A stretch of 64,000 bases of DNA from Paenibacillus sp. LS1 (GTDB lineage Bacteria; Bacillota; Bacilli; Paenibacillales; Paenibacillaceae), in assembly GCF_026013365.1 (NCBI RefSeq), contig NZ_JAPDOE010000001.1, positions 1,178,001 to 1,242,000 of the forward strand, written 5' to 3'. Shown in pieces: positions 10,631 through 19,221 of the stretch. The stretch's first letter is position 1; the number at the start of each line of letters is the position of its first letter. The notes below the pieces were generated by a model, which saw only the letters and a program-made list of their open reading frames with translations, searched no databases and was not told where the DNA came from. The position numbers and the translations under genes are program-made.

Positions 10631-10666
10631 TAAAAAGGGAACTCCTGAGCGGAGTCAGGGTTCCCT
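10631..10666 (-). terminator. Terminator-like hairpin between the 381-aa and 1,861-aa genes
   Basis: AGGGAA pairs with TTCCCT, with inner CTCC/GGAG pairing, and is followed by TTTTTATTT on the minus strand. It lies directly before the strong ribosome binding site of the 1,861-residue gene, so it would attenuate rather than end the operon unless a promoter lies within. Confidence 0.65.
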
Positions 10667-10690
10667 CTACTGAATCTATACGATTCAGGT

Positions 10691-11836
10691 CTATGCTTGT
10701 TTACTTGAGTAACGTACCTCTTTCAGAATCGCTACGCCCATCCGTTGATTAGCTGATAAGTTCATGAAGTTCTGTTGTGTATCTGTATCGAAATAACGAT
10801 AAACCTCTTGATGCCAAGGCTTTCCTTCCACGTCAATAATCAACTCATCCAGGTGAAGGATATTATGTTTCGTTACCGCAATGCAGTTGTCAAACTGACC
10901 ACGATATCCCTCATAGGGGTGGACAACATAAATTGGAGACAAGTGATATTTGGACGTCCATTTGGATGCTTGGAAACCCTGTGGTTCCAGTTCAAGTCCC
11001 GTATCCCCAAGTTCAGGATCAATAAAGGCTTTGCCTACTGGTGGTGCTTGTGTAATGAAAGAAGGATAATGACTTTGGAATTCAATACCTGATTTGGTCT
11101 TGAGCATCTGCAACGTATTGTTACCTGCAGAAGTATACTGTCCATAGTAGTATGTACCGTCTTTGGCGATTGTTGCGATATCCGGTTCATCAATAACTGC
11201 ACCTGCCGTCAGCATAACGTTTCCGTCTACATCATTGAGGTTGTATTTGAATGGCTTCAGCGCACCTACATAGAGGAATGATTTTTTGTAATCCAGGAAA
11301 TTTACAGCCGGATCTGCAACCAGAACCATAGCCAGACGATTATTCATCACATTGATATACATGTAAACTGGCTTTTCTTTATTTCGATCCGTTGGCGTAT
11401 GACTCTCCAGTGCCCACTGGTACAGTACAGGGTGACCTGTTAATTTGAATGTTGGCAGTGTCTTCACTGGCAAAGCAGCAGGCTCTTCTCCTTCCAGTCC
11501 TTCAAGCAATTGGACCGTCAATGTACTATGCTCTACATATTTAGGTGTTGGTGTGATCACTCGTGGAACGATGGCGTGATTCGTGAACTGTACATAATAT
11601 TTTTTGGTGATTGGTTTTTCTGTTGTTCCGATAATCATGGTGCCTTGAAGAATCAACAGACTGATACGATTTTCAGCATCCTTTTCCTCATAAAACACCT
11701 TCCACGAGTTATTCTCAGCTGTTTCACCCGCTGTTGATTCGAAGGGGAATTTCTCGAAAGCCGTAATCTCCTCCTTCAACTTGTTCAGAAGATCCTGGGA
11801 TGTTGTAATGGTTTCTACATACTTGAAATTTGCCAT
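10691..11836 (-). CDS. Tail structural protein, short paralogue (381 aa)
   Basis: The ATG at 11836 follows an AAGGAGG ribosome binding site. Its C-terminal ~150 residues match the upstream 631-residue protein in order and wording: SHYPSFITQAPP here and AHYPAFITQLPN there, SKYHLSPIYVVHPYEGYRG and GKYHASPVYLVHQAEGYRG, LDELIIDVE and LDELIVDTE, and an ending VAILKEV versus IAILKEI. The two are therefore tandem paralogues, this one lacking about 250 residues of the N-terminal half. There is no catalytic motif, signal peptide or transmembrane segment. Position between the hub genes and the giant fibre gene suggests an adaptor or upper-fibre component, but the function is unknown. Confidence 0.65.
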   Translation of the reverse strand: MANFKYVETITTSQDLLNKLKEEITAFEKFPFESTAGETAENNSWKVFYEEKDAENRISLLILQGTMIIGTTEKPITKKYYVQFTNHAIVPRVITPTPKYVEHSTLTVQLLEGLEGEEPAALPVKTLPTFKLTGHPVLYQWALESHTPTDRNKEKPVYMYINVMNNRLAMVLVADPAVNFLDYKKSFLYVGALKPFKYNLNDVDGNVMLTAGAVIDEPDIATIAKDGTYYYGQYTSAGNNTLQMLKTKSGIEFQSHYPSFITQAPPVGKAFIDPELGDTGLELEPQGFQASKWTSKYHLSPIYVVHPYEGYRGQFDNCIAVTKHNILHLDELIIDVEGKPWHQEVYRYFDTDTQQNFMNLSANQRMGVAILKEVRYSSKQA

Positions 11837-11852
11837 GTAATGTTAATCCTCC

Positions 11853-13748
11853 TTATTTAATTTCCTTAAGTATTGCAATCGTGACCTGATCCGGTGCAGG
11901 CGACTGCTTGAAAAAGTTCATCGGTGATTTGATACTGAAGAATTTGTACACTTCAGTCCAATTACCAGCTGCAGGGTTATCATTATCTTTGGGAATCTCC
12001 GTATCTACAATCAGTTCATCCAGATTAACGAGATTCTGATCATATATCGCGACAACCCCATCCATATAACCCCGATAACCTTCCGCTTGGTGCACCAAGT
12101 AGACTGGACTTGCATGGTATTTCCCAGTCCATAGTGACTTTTGGAAACCGTCCTTGTCTAACACTAGTTTAGACAGTTCTTTTGGGATGCTCCCAACATC
12201 GGGATAATTCGGCAGCTGGGTAATAAATGCTGGATAATGAGCTTGATACAATACGTTACCTCGAGTTCGAAGAAGAGATACCGAGTCCATCCCGTTCGAA
12301 GTATACTCTCCGTATTGCGCATACTTGTCAGGATTCAAATCCGTTCGGATTTCATTTTTTGTGTATCCTGTTAGATCTTGTTTTAAGTCTCCCATACCTA
12401 CGGTTAAACCAAAGTTGCCAATATGATCATGGTCATTGAAAGGTACGATTTTTCCAAAATAACCGAAACTTCGGTAATATCCATGAATATTTGGAGAAGG
12501 ATCTCCTTCAATGACAACCGCAGCCCGGTCGTTATTGACTGAAATATGGTAGGCTACCAGATAATCCGGTCTCCGTTTTTTGTTTGGCAACCATTTTACG
12601 GTAGAGTTACGTCCGTAAAAGAAATGGGAAGCTGGACTGATTAGTTCAGTAAGGCCATCAAAATCCTTGTCCCATGTGATAGTTGGCGGTGTGTATAATT
12701 TAGTTGCTTCAGGATCATTCCACTGCTCGTACATCGCTTCTGCTGCTGTCTGATCCAACACCACGGGTGTTGACCCAGGTGATACGGTTGAAGGACTGCA
12801 GATTCCTTTGTATGTAGCTGACGGATCACCCTTGCTTAATTCCCCTACAAATCCTACACCATGCTGGCAGTCAAAGTAATTATAATCTCCACCCCCAAAG
12901 CTCTGAGGCTGAGTAAACATGATGAAGTAATCCCGAGCGGAAATCCCCTCTGGTACATCTGGTGTAGCTTTCAACACAACCTTTGGTGTAGTGTAGTTGG
13001 TTGGTTCAGCGATATAGTATCGTTCGGTAAACGTGTATTTCTCCGCCAAAACAGGCTGTTGATCAACAGTGGTATAATAACTGCTTGATGTCCCAGTAAC
13101 TAAATATCTATTACGTTCAACTCTGAACTTATATCCCAGCTGTGTTAGTGCATAATCCCAGTCTTTCGGTAGTTCCGAAAGCAATTCAAATTCATTCCAG
13201 TCAATTTTATCAATCTTCATGCCGTTCTTCTTCACATGAACTTGCTTTACAAGATAAACCCTTGATCCCCACTGAGAATTGGCATCAGGAAGTATTACTA
13301 CAAGGCTTCCTGGGACCATTACAGACTGAGTTATCCCCTCATTATCAATGTATTCAAATGAAACAACTTGAATCTTTTTTCCCGTTGGATTGTTTCCATA
13401 AAATGAACTTACCTCAGAAAGAAATCCTTCTTCATCCACCAAAGAAGTGCCGTCTTGTGTCTTAGTCAGATTCGGTAAGTTAGAAGCAACCTTCAATACA
13501 TCATAGAGCTTCCCATCAGTATGCTTATATTTTCCTTGTACGCCTGAACGGGTCATCTCTTTGTAAGTCACCCATACATCTGACATGGACTCGTAGACCT
13601 TTTTCCATTTGTTTTCCACATTTAAACCATTGGCGGATGGAATCTTCGCGCTTACAATTGCATTGGCCAGATCGAAAATAATATCCTCAGCTTTACTTTC
13701 GCCCGACACGAACCCACTGAACTTGGTTAATGGTACTGTCTGTGCCAT
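11853..13748 (-). CDS. Tail structural protein, long paralogue (631 aa)
   Basis: The ATG at 13748 (MAQTVPLTKF) follows GGAGGGTGACG and is preferred to a GTG two codons upstream that overlaps that site. The protein has an N-terminal helical stretch (SKAEDIIFDLANAIVSAK), a middle of mixed beta content, and the C-terminal domain shared with the 381-residue protein encoded 16 nt downstream. The family is not recognised. The tandem arrangement with a shortened copy suggests duplication and separate roles in one distal tail complex, possibly a stacked or heteromeric ring. This is inference from homology between the two and operon position. Confidence 0.65.
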   Translation of the reverse strand: MAQTVPLTKFSGFVSGESKAEDIIFDLANAIVSAKIPSANGLNVENKWKKVYESMSDVWVTYKEMTRSGVQGKYKHTDGKLYDVLKVASNLPNLTKTQDGTSLVDEEGFLSEVSSFYGNNPTGKKIQVVSFEYIDNEGITQSVMVPGSLVVILPDANSQWGSRVYLVKQVHVKKNGMKIDKIDWNEFELLSELPKDWDYALTQLGYKFRVERNRYLVTGTSSSYYTTVDQQPVLAEKYTFTERYYIAEPTNYTTPKVVLKATPDVPEGISARDYFIMFTQPQSFGGGDYNYFDCQHGVGFVGELSKGDPSATYKGICSPSTVSPGSTPVVLDQTAAEAMYEQWNDPEATKLYTPPTITWDKDFDGLTELISPASHFFYGRNSTVKWLPNKKRRPDYLVAYHISVNNDRAAVVIEGDPSPNIHGYYRSFGYFGKIVPFNDHDHIGNFGLTVGMGDLKQDLTGYTKNEIRTDLNPDKYAQYGEYTSNGMDSVSLLRTRGNVLYQAHYPAFITQLPNYPDVGSIPKELSKLVLDKDGFQKSLWTGKYHASPVYLVHQAEGYRGYMDGVVAIYDQNLVNLDELIVDTEIPKDNDNPAAGNWTEVYKFFSIKSPMNFFKQSPAPDQVTIAILKEIK

Positions 13749-13759
13749 CGTCACCCTCC

Positions 13760-14170
13760 TTATCTCAAAAATTTGATGTTGTACCAGACCGACTTGGCTT
13801 CAGCGACCGCGTTGTAGAAGTCAAACGTGATAGTCGTTCCCGCCGGAATCGGGTAGACAATTCCGAAACTGTTCCCCATAGAAACCGACTCGGGAAGTTC
13901 CTTCGCATAAATGGTACGGCACACCTTTTCAGTCCCGATCGTCAGTTCCCAGTAATCTCCGACACAGTAGTGGCTCGCCGCAAACGCAATGCTCAGAAAC
14001 TCTGTGTCATACGCCAAGGTGAACGTATCAGACTTGGTGGTCTTCGCCGCCGGAATGTCCAACATCTGTCCCCGAATGAACGGGATCGTCTTTTTACTGA
14101 AGTGTGGGTACGGCAGCTCGCGCACTTTGTCGATGACGCCACCCGCGATGTAAGATACATTAAATGCCAT
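13760..14170 (-). CDS. Small tail protein (136 aa), locally higher GC
   Basis: The ATG at 14170 follows a near-consensus AGGAGGTGGTTCC. The protein looks all-beta, with FIRGQMLDIPAAKTTKSDTF and IPAGTTITFDFYNA among its strands, and is similar in size to small phage tail or fibre-cap proteins, but no family is recognised. Counting sample lines gives about 50-57% G+C here against about 40% in the 631-residue gene just downstream, so it may have a separate origin. It is contiguous with the tail operon: 18 nt after the 138-residue gene and 11 nt before the next. Confidence 0.6.
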   Translation of the reverse strand: MAFNVSYIAGGVIDKVRELPYPHFSKKTIPFIRGQMLDIPAAKTTKSDTFTLAYDTEFLSIAFAASHYCVGDYWELTIGTEKVCRTIYAKELPESVSMGNSFGIVYPIPAGTTITFDFYNAVAEAKSVWYNIKFLR

Positions 14171-14188
14171 GGAACCACCTCCTACATG

Positions 14189-14605
14189 TTATATACGACT
14201 TACGCTCGTTCCAGTTAAGCGTCCTTCGTCATCATAATTTAGACCAATATTGTAAGTGAACATTGACTCTCCACTCGGATCATATGTACGGGCCGTCACC
14301 TGCGTTAACCTGAAATACTTGTAATACTCATAATCCGGGTGGGAATAACCTACTCCAGAAGGAAAGTCTTCCTCATCCTCTGAGCCAAACTTCATCCAGA
14401 TCGAAACCTTCCATGCCGATTCATACAAGAGATCTGCTCCAGTCACCCGGTCCGGGTCCTGCATGTGCTCCCGATATAATGTAACGGAAGGCTCACCTTC
14501 AAGAGGAGAAACATTCGAATTGGAGATACTGCTATATTTGCGAAGTTCCCGGTGGATTAGATCCAGCACAGGAAATACAATATTTTCATTCACAATGCCG
14601 GCCAT
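14189..14605 (-). CDS. Small tail-operon protein (138 aa)
   Basis: The ATG start (14605-14603, MAGIVNENIVFP) overlaps the TAA of the upstream hub gene by one base (TAATG), a translational-coupling arrangement. An upstream in-frame GTG (14632) is less likely. The N-terminus (NENIVFPVLDLIHRELRKY) followed by beta strands resembles small tail completion or terminator proteins that act on the tail end, but I cannot place the family. Tight coupling to the hub suggests one-to-one assembly with it. Confidence 0.6.
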   Translation of the reverse strand: MAGIVNENIVFPVLDLIHRELRKYSSISNSNVSPLEGEPSVTLYREHMQDPDRVTGADLLYESAWKVSIWMKFGSEDEEDFPSGVGYSHPDYEYYKYFRLTQVTARTYDPSGESMFTYNIGLNYDDEGRLTGTSVSRI

Positions 14606-17600
14606 TATACCATCACTCCCTTTCTTGCCCACATCATATCAATGACCTGTAACATGCCACGGTCGACCGAATAACTGGTTTTAATACTTTTAATGGTATA
14701 TTCAGCTCGTGTGGTGGTCGTTTTATCCGTCACAATGACGTTGTCGAGCAGATCAAGCGCAGGATTCGCAGGAATGGACACCTGAAGCGTACGGCACATA
14801 CGTTTCATATCAAAAAAAGCTCGCTCTGCTACTTGCCTTTTTGCTTCAACCGTTTTCGCCCAAGGAACGGCCAGCACCATGGTTCGGATTTCTCCTTTGA
14901 GTTCGAGCAAAATCTCCTTGTCTACGAAACTGCTCTGACTATCATTCGAGTCGATAACAACGATGTGACTTCTTCCTCTGGACCAGTCTGTAGATTTGGT
15001 TATGGAGATCAGATTGTCATTCTCGGAAAATTCTGCTACGACCGGTTTGTCATAATTCAAGCTCTCCAGTCGGTACGTACCATAACGGTCACAGTAGCTT
15101 CGATACGGAATCTCCGAGATCACCTCCTGAACAGCTTCCGTAACTTTGGCAGACCATTGCTCAAACGTCTTGCCATACTCCTCAATAAATGGATTAAGCC
15201 ATCCGTTCGGTGTCAGCACTGTGCTTGCATCCTTGACTTCAAACTCACCTTCCTGACCCGGTACGGGGACAATGACCCTGCCCGTCTTTTGATTCACTTC
15301 AATCAGATAGGTCTCGTCAATTACGTAGTCAGGATAAGAGCGATCCTCACTGGTTGCCCTCCAACCCACCATACCTGCATGTTTAACCAGATCTAGTACA
15401 ACGGTTGATTTGACCCAAGCCGGCTTTTCAAATTCTACAGGCTGAGCGGGTGTTGGTGTAACTGCCGGAGTGGAGGTTGCTGTAATGGCCCAGCTTGCCG
15501 GATCTGCGAGCATCTCCTGATAATAGGTCCATACCTTGTCCACCCAATTCTCTCGATCTTGACTCCAGGTCATGGGAGCAATGTCTCCACCATTATGGAA
15601 ATAAAGTACATCCGCCTTGGAACTCACTTTTTTCCCTCTGGAAGCCAGCGCCTTGGACATCCGTTCTGCTCCGCGCTTCATTTGCTCCTGAATACCTGCG
15701 TATTTATCCGTACACGGTCCCTCACTAGGACAGCCATATCCAAGAATAAAGCTGCCGTTCTCATCTTTACCCTTACCTTGTGTTCCAAGAACGGTCTCGT
15801 GCCTGCATATCGCAAGCAAAAACTTATGATCAGGCACACCATACGCTGCAGCTTGGGCCTGTGCAGCCTGAATTATGGATGATGTCCGGTCCGTGCCAAC
15901 TGCTGCAGGCGGCACCGGATCTGGCACATTATCAATCTCATCTACTTCTGGATAGGCTTTTTTCTCGGAAATAACTTTCTCGATAATACGCTTGTACATA
16001 TCTCGGGCCGTAATCTCCAGCGTGGAGCCTTCGCCATTGATGTCCACCTTGTCAATCAGTCCCGTAAATACCCGCATCATGTGCTGACCATATCCCATAT
16101 ATATGCGTATCGGTGTATTTTCACTCAGGACTCCGATATGGAATCCGTTTGCGAAATAAGACCATGGAGACGTCACACCACCAAGCTCGGGAAAATGAGC
16201 AGGATTATAATCCGGAGAGAAGAATCCTCTCGGATTGGAGATCGTCAGTCGTGCTTCCCTGGCTTCAGAATCAAACTGATCATCAATTTCGGCACTAATG
16301 ATATTGGGAAGAACCTGCGTGTCCATATAGACAAAAGACCCGACCTGAATAACATCCGTCTCTGTCCTTCTATTATTGATAAAATCTGTGTAGCTGTTCG
16401 TTTGATAATATCCTTTAGATGGATCGAGCCCTTCTTCACTCTTTTGATTCTTCAACGGAGCAGGCAACAACTCTTGTATGCGAATATAATCAATGGCGAA
16501 CTTTTTATACTTCTTACTCGAAGCAGGAACAGACCCGGTTGGGACAGCGGGGTTTTGTTTCCCCCCATAGGTCACCTTAATCTTGATACTCTTGGCTTTT
16601 GCAGGGATCACAATATTATTCAATTCCGTCAGTTTGGTCAGATCATATGCCCCGTTAAACTTATTCACATAGGCATACGTTTTACCATCAATCACCACGG
16701 CGAAAGAATCCCCTTCCGCATCACTAAAATTAGTCCCCATTCCAATACTAAGCAGCCCTTGCGTGGGCATACTCAGTTTTGTCACGTTAATCTCAAATTC
16801 AGCTACGGCGGCTTTGCCTTCAAACGTATACAGCAACTTGCCTCCTGAATCAAACATAGTCCAGCCCGATTCAATCTTGGCATAATCCGAAAATTTCAAT
16901 CCGGTTGTATAAACGTTTTTCTCATGCCAGTTTCGTTTGTCGAATTTCTCATTCAGTTTGATCTCTCCGGGATATCCCTCGACCTGAACCGGCTTTACAT
17001 CAGTAAATGTTGTTTTCGCATTTCCGTGCAACTTGCGCTGGCCTTTGAAATACAATTCAGGATTAACTGGCTTGCCTCCCTCTCCGGTTCTCGTTGTTGG
17101 ATTGACTCCTTCCCAAATTTCAAAATGTAGATGTTTTCCCTTGCCCGCCGCACGTTCAGCCGGGGACACCTTATGCCCACCGGTATATACGCCACCTGTA
17201 TTGCCTAGCGTTCCAATGACAGCCCCTTGAGCTACTTCATCATCCACCGAACAGAGAATTTCTTTCAAGTGAAAATACTTGGTGATTACACCATTAGCAT
17301 GTCTAATATTTACGGCATTACCAGCACCTTCTGTTCTATTCAAGGATGTTCGGACTACTTTTCCGGCCCACGCAGCCAAAATTGGCGTCCCGATCTTTTC
17401 TGACAAATCGATGCCTCGGTGAATTTTTGACGCGCTATCACGAGGACTACCAAATTTATCTGTCACAGGAGTAGTAATAAACGTTTTACCTTTGATCGGA
17501 AAACAAATCTCCTGGGTATTCGCTTGAGTCGAACCGTTATATATGCCATCACTCGATTCATCCACCCAAACGGATTCTGTACTGATGATGGGTATCTGCT

Positions 17601-17745
17601 CGTCTACGATATGCCTGAACTCTTCCGTCCGTCCCGGGATAAAGGCCAACCGATCTACTTCGACCCGGATATTGGGAAGCGCTCCTTCCCCCAGCTTCAG
17701 ACGCTGGGACAGCACATTCATAACCTCATCCGAAATTGGAATCAT
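14605..17745 (-). CDS. Tail hub protein with embedded M23 endopeptidase and lysozyme-like domains (1,046 aa)
   Basis: The ATG at 17745 follows GGGGGAG. An N-terminal LytM/M23 zinc endopeptidase domain spans residues ~95-230 (HRGID gives H109 and D113; HLHFE gives H205 and H207), which would cut peptide cross-links. A beta-rich stretch follows. Residues ~455-600 and ~790-1046 resemble the two halves of a tail hub of the gp27/XkdQ type (IISAEIDDQFDSEAREARLT; later NPALDLLDNVIVTDKTTTT). Between the halves, residues ~615-750 form a lysozyme-like domain with a candidate catalytic Glu in AICRHETVLGTQGKG and a YAGIQEQM segment. Two hydrolases on the tail tip fit local peptidoglycan piercing. The M23 call is firm; hub and glycosidase calls are fold-level. 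Confidence 0.82.
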   Translation of the reverse strand: MIPISDEVMNVLSQRLKLGEGALPNIRVEVDRLAFIPGRTEEFRHIVDEQIPIISTESVWVDESSDGIYNGSTQANTQEICFPIKGKTFITTPVTDKFGSPRDSASKIHRGIDLSEKIGTPILAAWAGKVVRTSLNRTEGAGNAVNIRHANGVITKYFHLKEILCSVDDEVAQGAVIGTLGNTGGVYTGGHKVSPAERAAGKGKHLHFEIWEGVNPTTRTGEGGKPVNPELYFKGQRKLHGNAKTTFTDVKPVQVEGYPGEIKLNEKFDKRNWHEKNVYTTGLKFSDYAKIESGWTMFDSGGKLLYTFEGKAAVAEFEINVTKLSMPTQGLLSIGMGTNFSDAEGDSFAVVIDGKTYAYVNKFNGAYDLTKLTELNNIVIPAKAKSIKIKVTYGGKQNPAVPTGSVPASSKKYKKFAIDYIRIQELLPAPLKNQKSEEGLDPSKGYYQTNSYTDFINNRRTETDVIQVGSFVYMDTQVLPNIISAEIDDQFDSEAREARLTISNPRGFFSPDYNPAHFPELGGVTSPWSYFANGFHIGVLSENTPIRIYMGYGQHMMRVFTGLIDKVDINGEGSTLEITARDMYKRIIEKVISEKKAYPEVDEIDNVPDPVPPAAVGTDRTSSIIQAAQAQAAAYGVPDHKFLLAICRHETVLGTQGKGKDENGSFILGYGCPSEGPCTDKYAGIQEQMKRGAERMSKALASRGKKVSSKADVLYFHNGGDIAPMTWSQDRENWVDKVWTYYQEMLADPASWAITATSTPAVTPTPAQPVEFEKPAWVKSTVVLDLVKHAGMVGWRATSEDRSYPDYVIDETYLIEVNQKTGRVIVPVPGQEGEFEVKDASTVLTPNGWLNPFIEEYGKTFEQWSAKVTEAVQEVISEIPYRSYCDRYGTYRLESLNYDKPVVAEFSENDNLISITKSTDWSRGRSHIVVIDSNDSQSSFVDKEILLELKGEIRTMVLAVPWAKTVEAKRQVAERAFFDMKRMCRTLQVSIPANPALDLLDNVIVTDKTTTTRAEYTIKSIKTSYSVDRGMLQVIDMMWARKGVMV

Positions 17746-17760
17746 ATTGTAATCTCCCCC

Positions 17761-19173
17761 TTACTTGAATCGCTCGATGGTCCATTTCATGAATCGGTCC
17801 AGGAAAGCTGCGGCTTCAGCCCGGGTCATAGCGGAATTTCCAAGGAACCATATCTCTTCCTCGTCCGTACCACCTACAGGTCTTCCCATATCCGTGACTT
17901 CCGCTGCACCATCCACCTTTTTCTTGATAGGAATGCCATTGATTAGTGGATCATTGTTCGCAAATGTTTCGTCTTCCATTTCCGAGACGGCTATTTTCCA
18001 GAAAGCATCCTTGGACTGTTCTACCCGCTCCTTTTTGTCCTGATAATAAATGGCCGAATCTTTGCCAACGTCTGCGAACCTCTCGCTCACATCTTTGAGA
18101 TAATAGAACGTCACTTCGTCGCCCTCTGACAAAGGTTGACTAAAAACAACCGTGTGGTTGTCAATTTCCGAATAAGCCGGTGTCTCTGGGACTTTATCTT
18201 TTTTTAATTCATTAAATTTCACTGTAACTTTAAGTTTCTTTTTACCCGCCGGATAATTGCCGTTAAGCCTAAACACCCGTTGCCCTTGAAAAGCAGATAT
18301 GGTTTGATTAATCTCCGTCGTTGGTGCTTCCATGTCCGTAAATCTGGCATAGAACACCTTGCGTAACTTATTAATCAGATGAAAGGCTTCTCCACGCTGT
18401 ATAATGGCATTAGGAAAAAAACAATTGTTGTATGCTGGTTTGAGGGTTGTGGCTTTGATATCTTCACTCATGAACTTGTTATTCTTCGTCCAATAATTGA
18501 ACTTGCAGGTAACACCGTTCAGATTAAAAGGAAGAAACACCGAGCCCCCCGGGCTGACACAATATACATCGGTTCGGTAACCAATAGCCTTTGTTGCAAT
18601 TTTGGTTACCGCCTCTACATCTCCCATGGTGTCTGCCCATACCTCGGAAGGAATACTGAGTCTCCGAAGCGGTTGGCCTGCTGCATACAAATATTCCTGA
18701 TGGTTACGACTGAATGGATCGTAGAAATAGGTCGTCGCTGCACTAAGTACAGCTCTGGGCAGATCTCCAGTCCAGGACACCGGTGGCCTTTTCCAAGCAC
18801 TGTCCAGCAACGGTTCACCATAACTACAGAAGGACACCACCTGTCCTGCTTTTACTCCGGTATACAACTCCACATCAGTTAATCCCTTACTATTGGTTTC
18901 AGCCGTTTGGTAGATCGTTTGAACACCATCAATAAACACATACAGTGGATTGTCATCTGTTGGTTTAATCAGCACAGGCAGACTAAATGAGGTTTGCCCC
19001 GCTTGTCCCTTGATTTCTTCATATACAAAAGGCTTGCCTTCCTCAAACTTGTTATAGTTGATTCCGGCAACAAAGACTTCACCATCTTCCAAGACCATAT
19101 TCGTAGCTTCCATAACATCGTTATAGAACCAGTCCCCTTCGTTTACATCAACCCATTTTCGTATGATAAACAC
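17761..19173 (-). CDS. Tail protein with interrupted SLH motifs (470 aa)
   Basis: The N-terminus (WVDVNEGDWFYNDVMEAT) has the first-helix pattern of an S-layer-homology motif. A typical second half (CFFPNAIIQRGEAFHLINKL) appears about 240 residues later. A further motif runs from ERFADVGKDSA to NSAMTRAEAAAFLDRFM at the C-terminus, also split by an insertion. The inserted segments include two phage-type beta domains (GQTSFSLP...LYVFIDGV...AGQVVSF near 45-115, and GQRVFRL...LSEGDEVTFYYL near 290-360). SLH domains bind pyruvylated secondary cell-wall polymer. The start is uncertain: the GTG at 19173 overlaps the AGGAGG, and no ATG is in frame nearby. It lies between the other SLH tail protein and the hub. 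Confidence 0.7.
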   Translation of the reverse strand: MFIIRKWVDVNEGDWFYNDVMEATNMVLEDGEVFVAGINYNKFEEGKPFVYEEIKGQAGQTSFSLPVLIKPTDDNPLYVFIDGVQTIYQTAETNSKGLTDVELYTGVKAGQVVSFCSYGEPLLDSAWKRPPVSWTGDLPRAVLSAATTYFYDPFSRNHQEYLYAAGQPLRRLSIPSEVWADTMGDVEAVTKIATKAIGYRTDVYCVSPGGSVFLPFNLNGVTCKFNYWTKNNKFMSEDIKATTLKPAYNNCFFPNAIIQRGEAFHLINKLRKVFYARFTDMEAPTTEINQTISAFQGQRVFRLNGNYPAGKKKLKVTVKFNELKKDKVPETPAYSEIDNHTVVFSQPLSEGDEVTFYYLKDVSERFADVGKDSAIYYQDKKERVEQSKDAFWKIAVSEMEDETFANNDPLINGIPIKKKVDGAAEVTDMGRPVGGTDEEEIWFLGNSAMTRAEAAAFLDRFMKWTIERFK

Positions 19174-19194
19174 CTCCTACCTTTAGAATAGACA

Positions 19195-19221
19195 GAAAAG
19201 AGAGTAGGTCACCCTACTCTC
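19195..19221 (-). terminator. Hairpin overlapping the stop codon of the 216-aa gene
   Basis: GAGAGTAGG pairs with CCTACTCTC around a 4-nt loop, followed by TTTTCTG on the minus strand. The TAG stop codon of the upstream gene is within the first arm. The short, interrupted U-tract suggests attenuation or an mRNA processing/stability hairpin. Confidence 0.55.

Noticed and set aside
16081..16848. Plus-strand frame (255 codons) opposite the tail hub
   Set aside because: Shadow of the hub gene, which has clear M23 and hub features.
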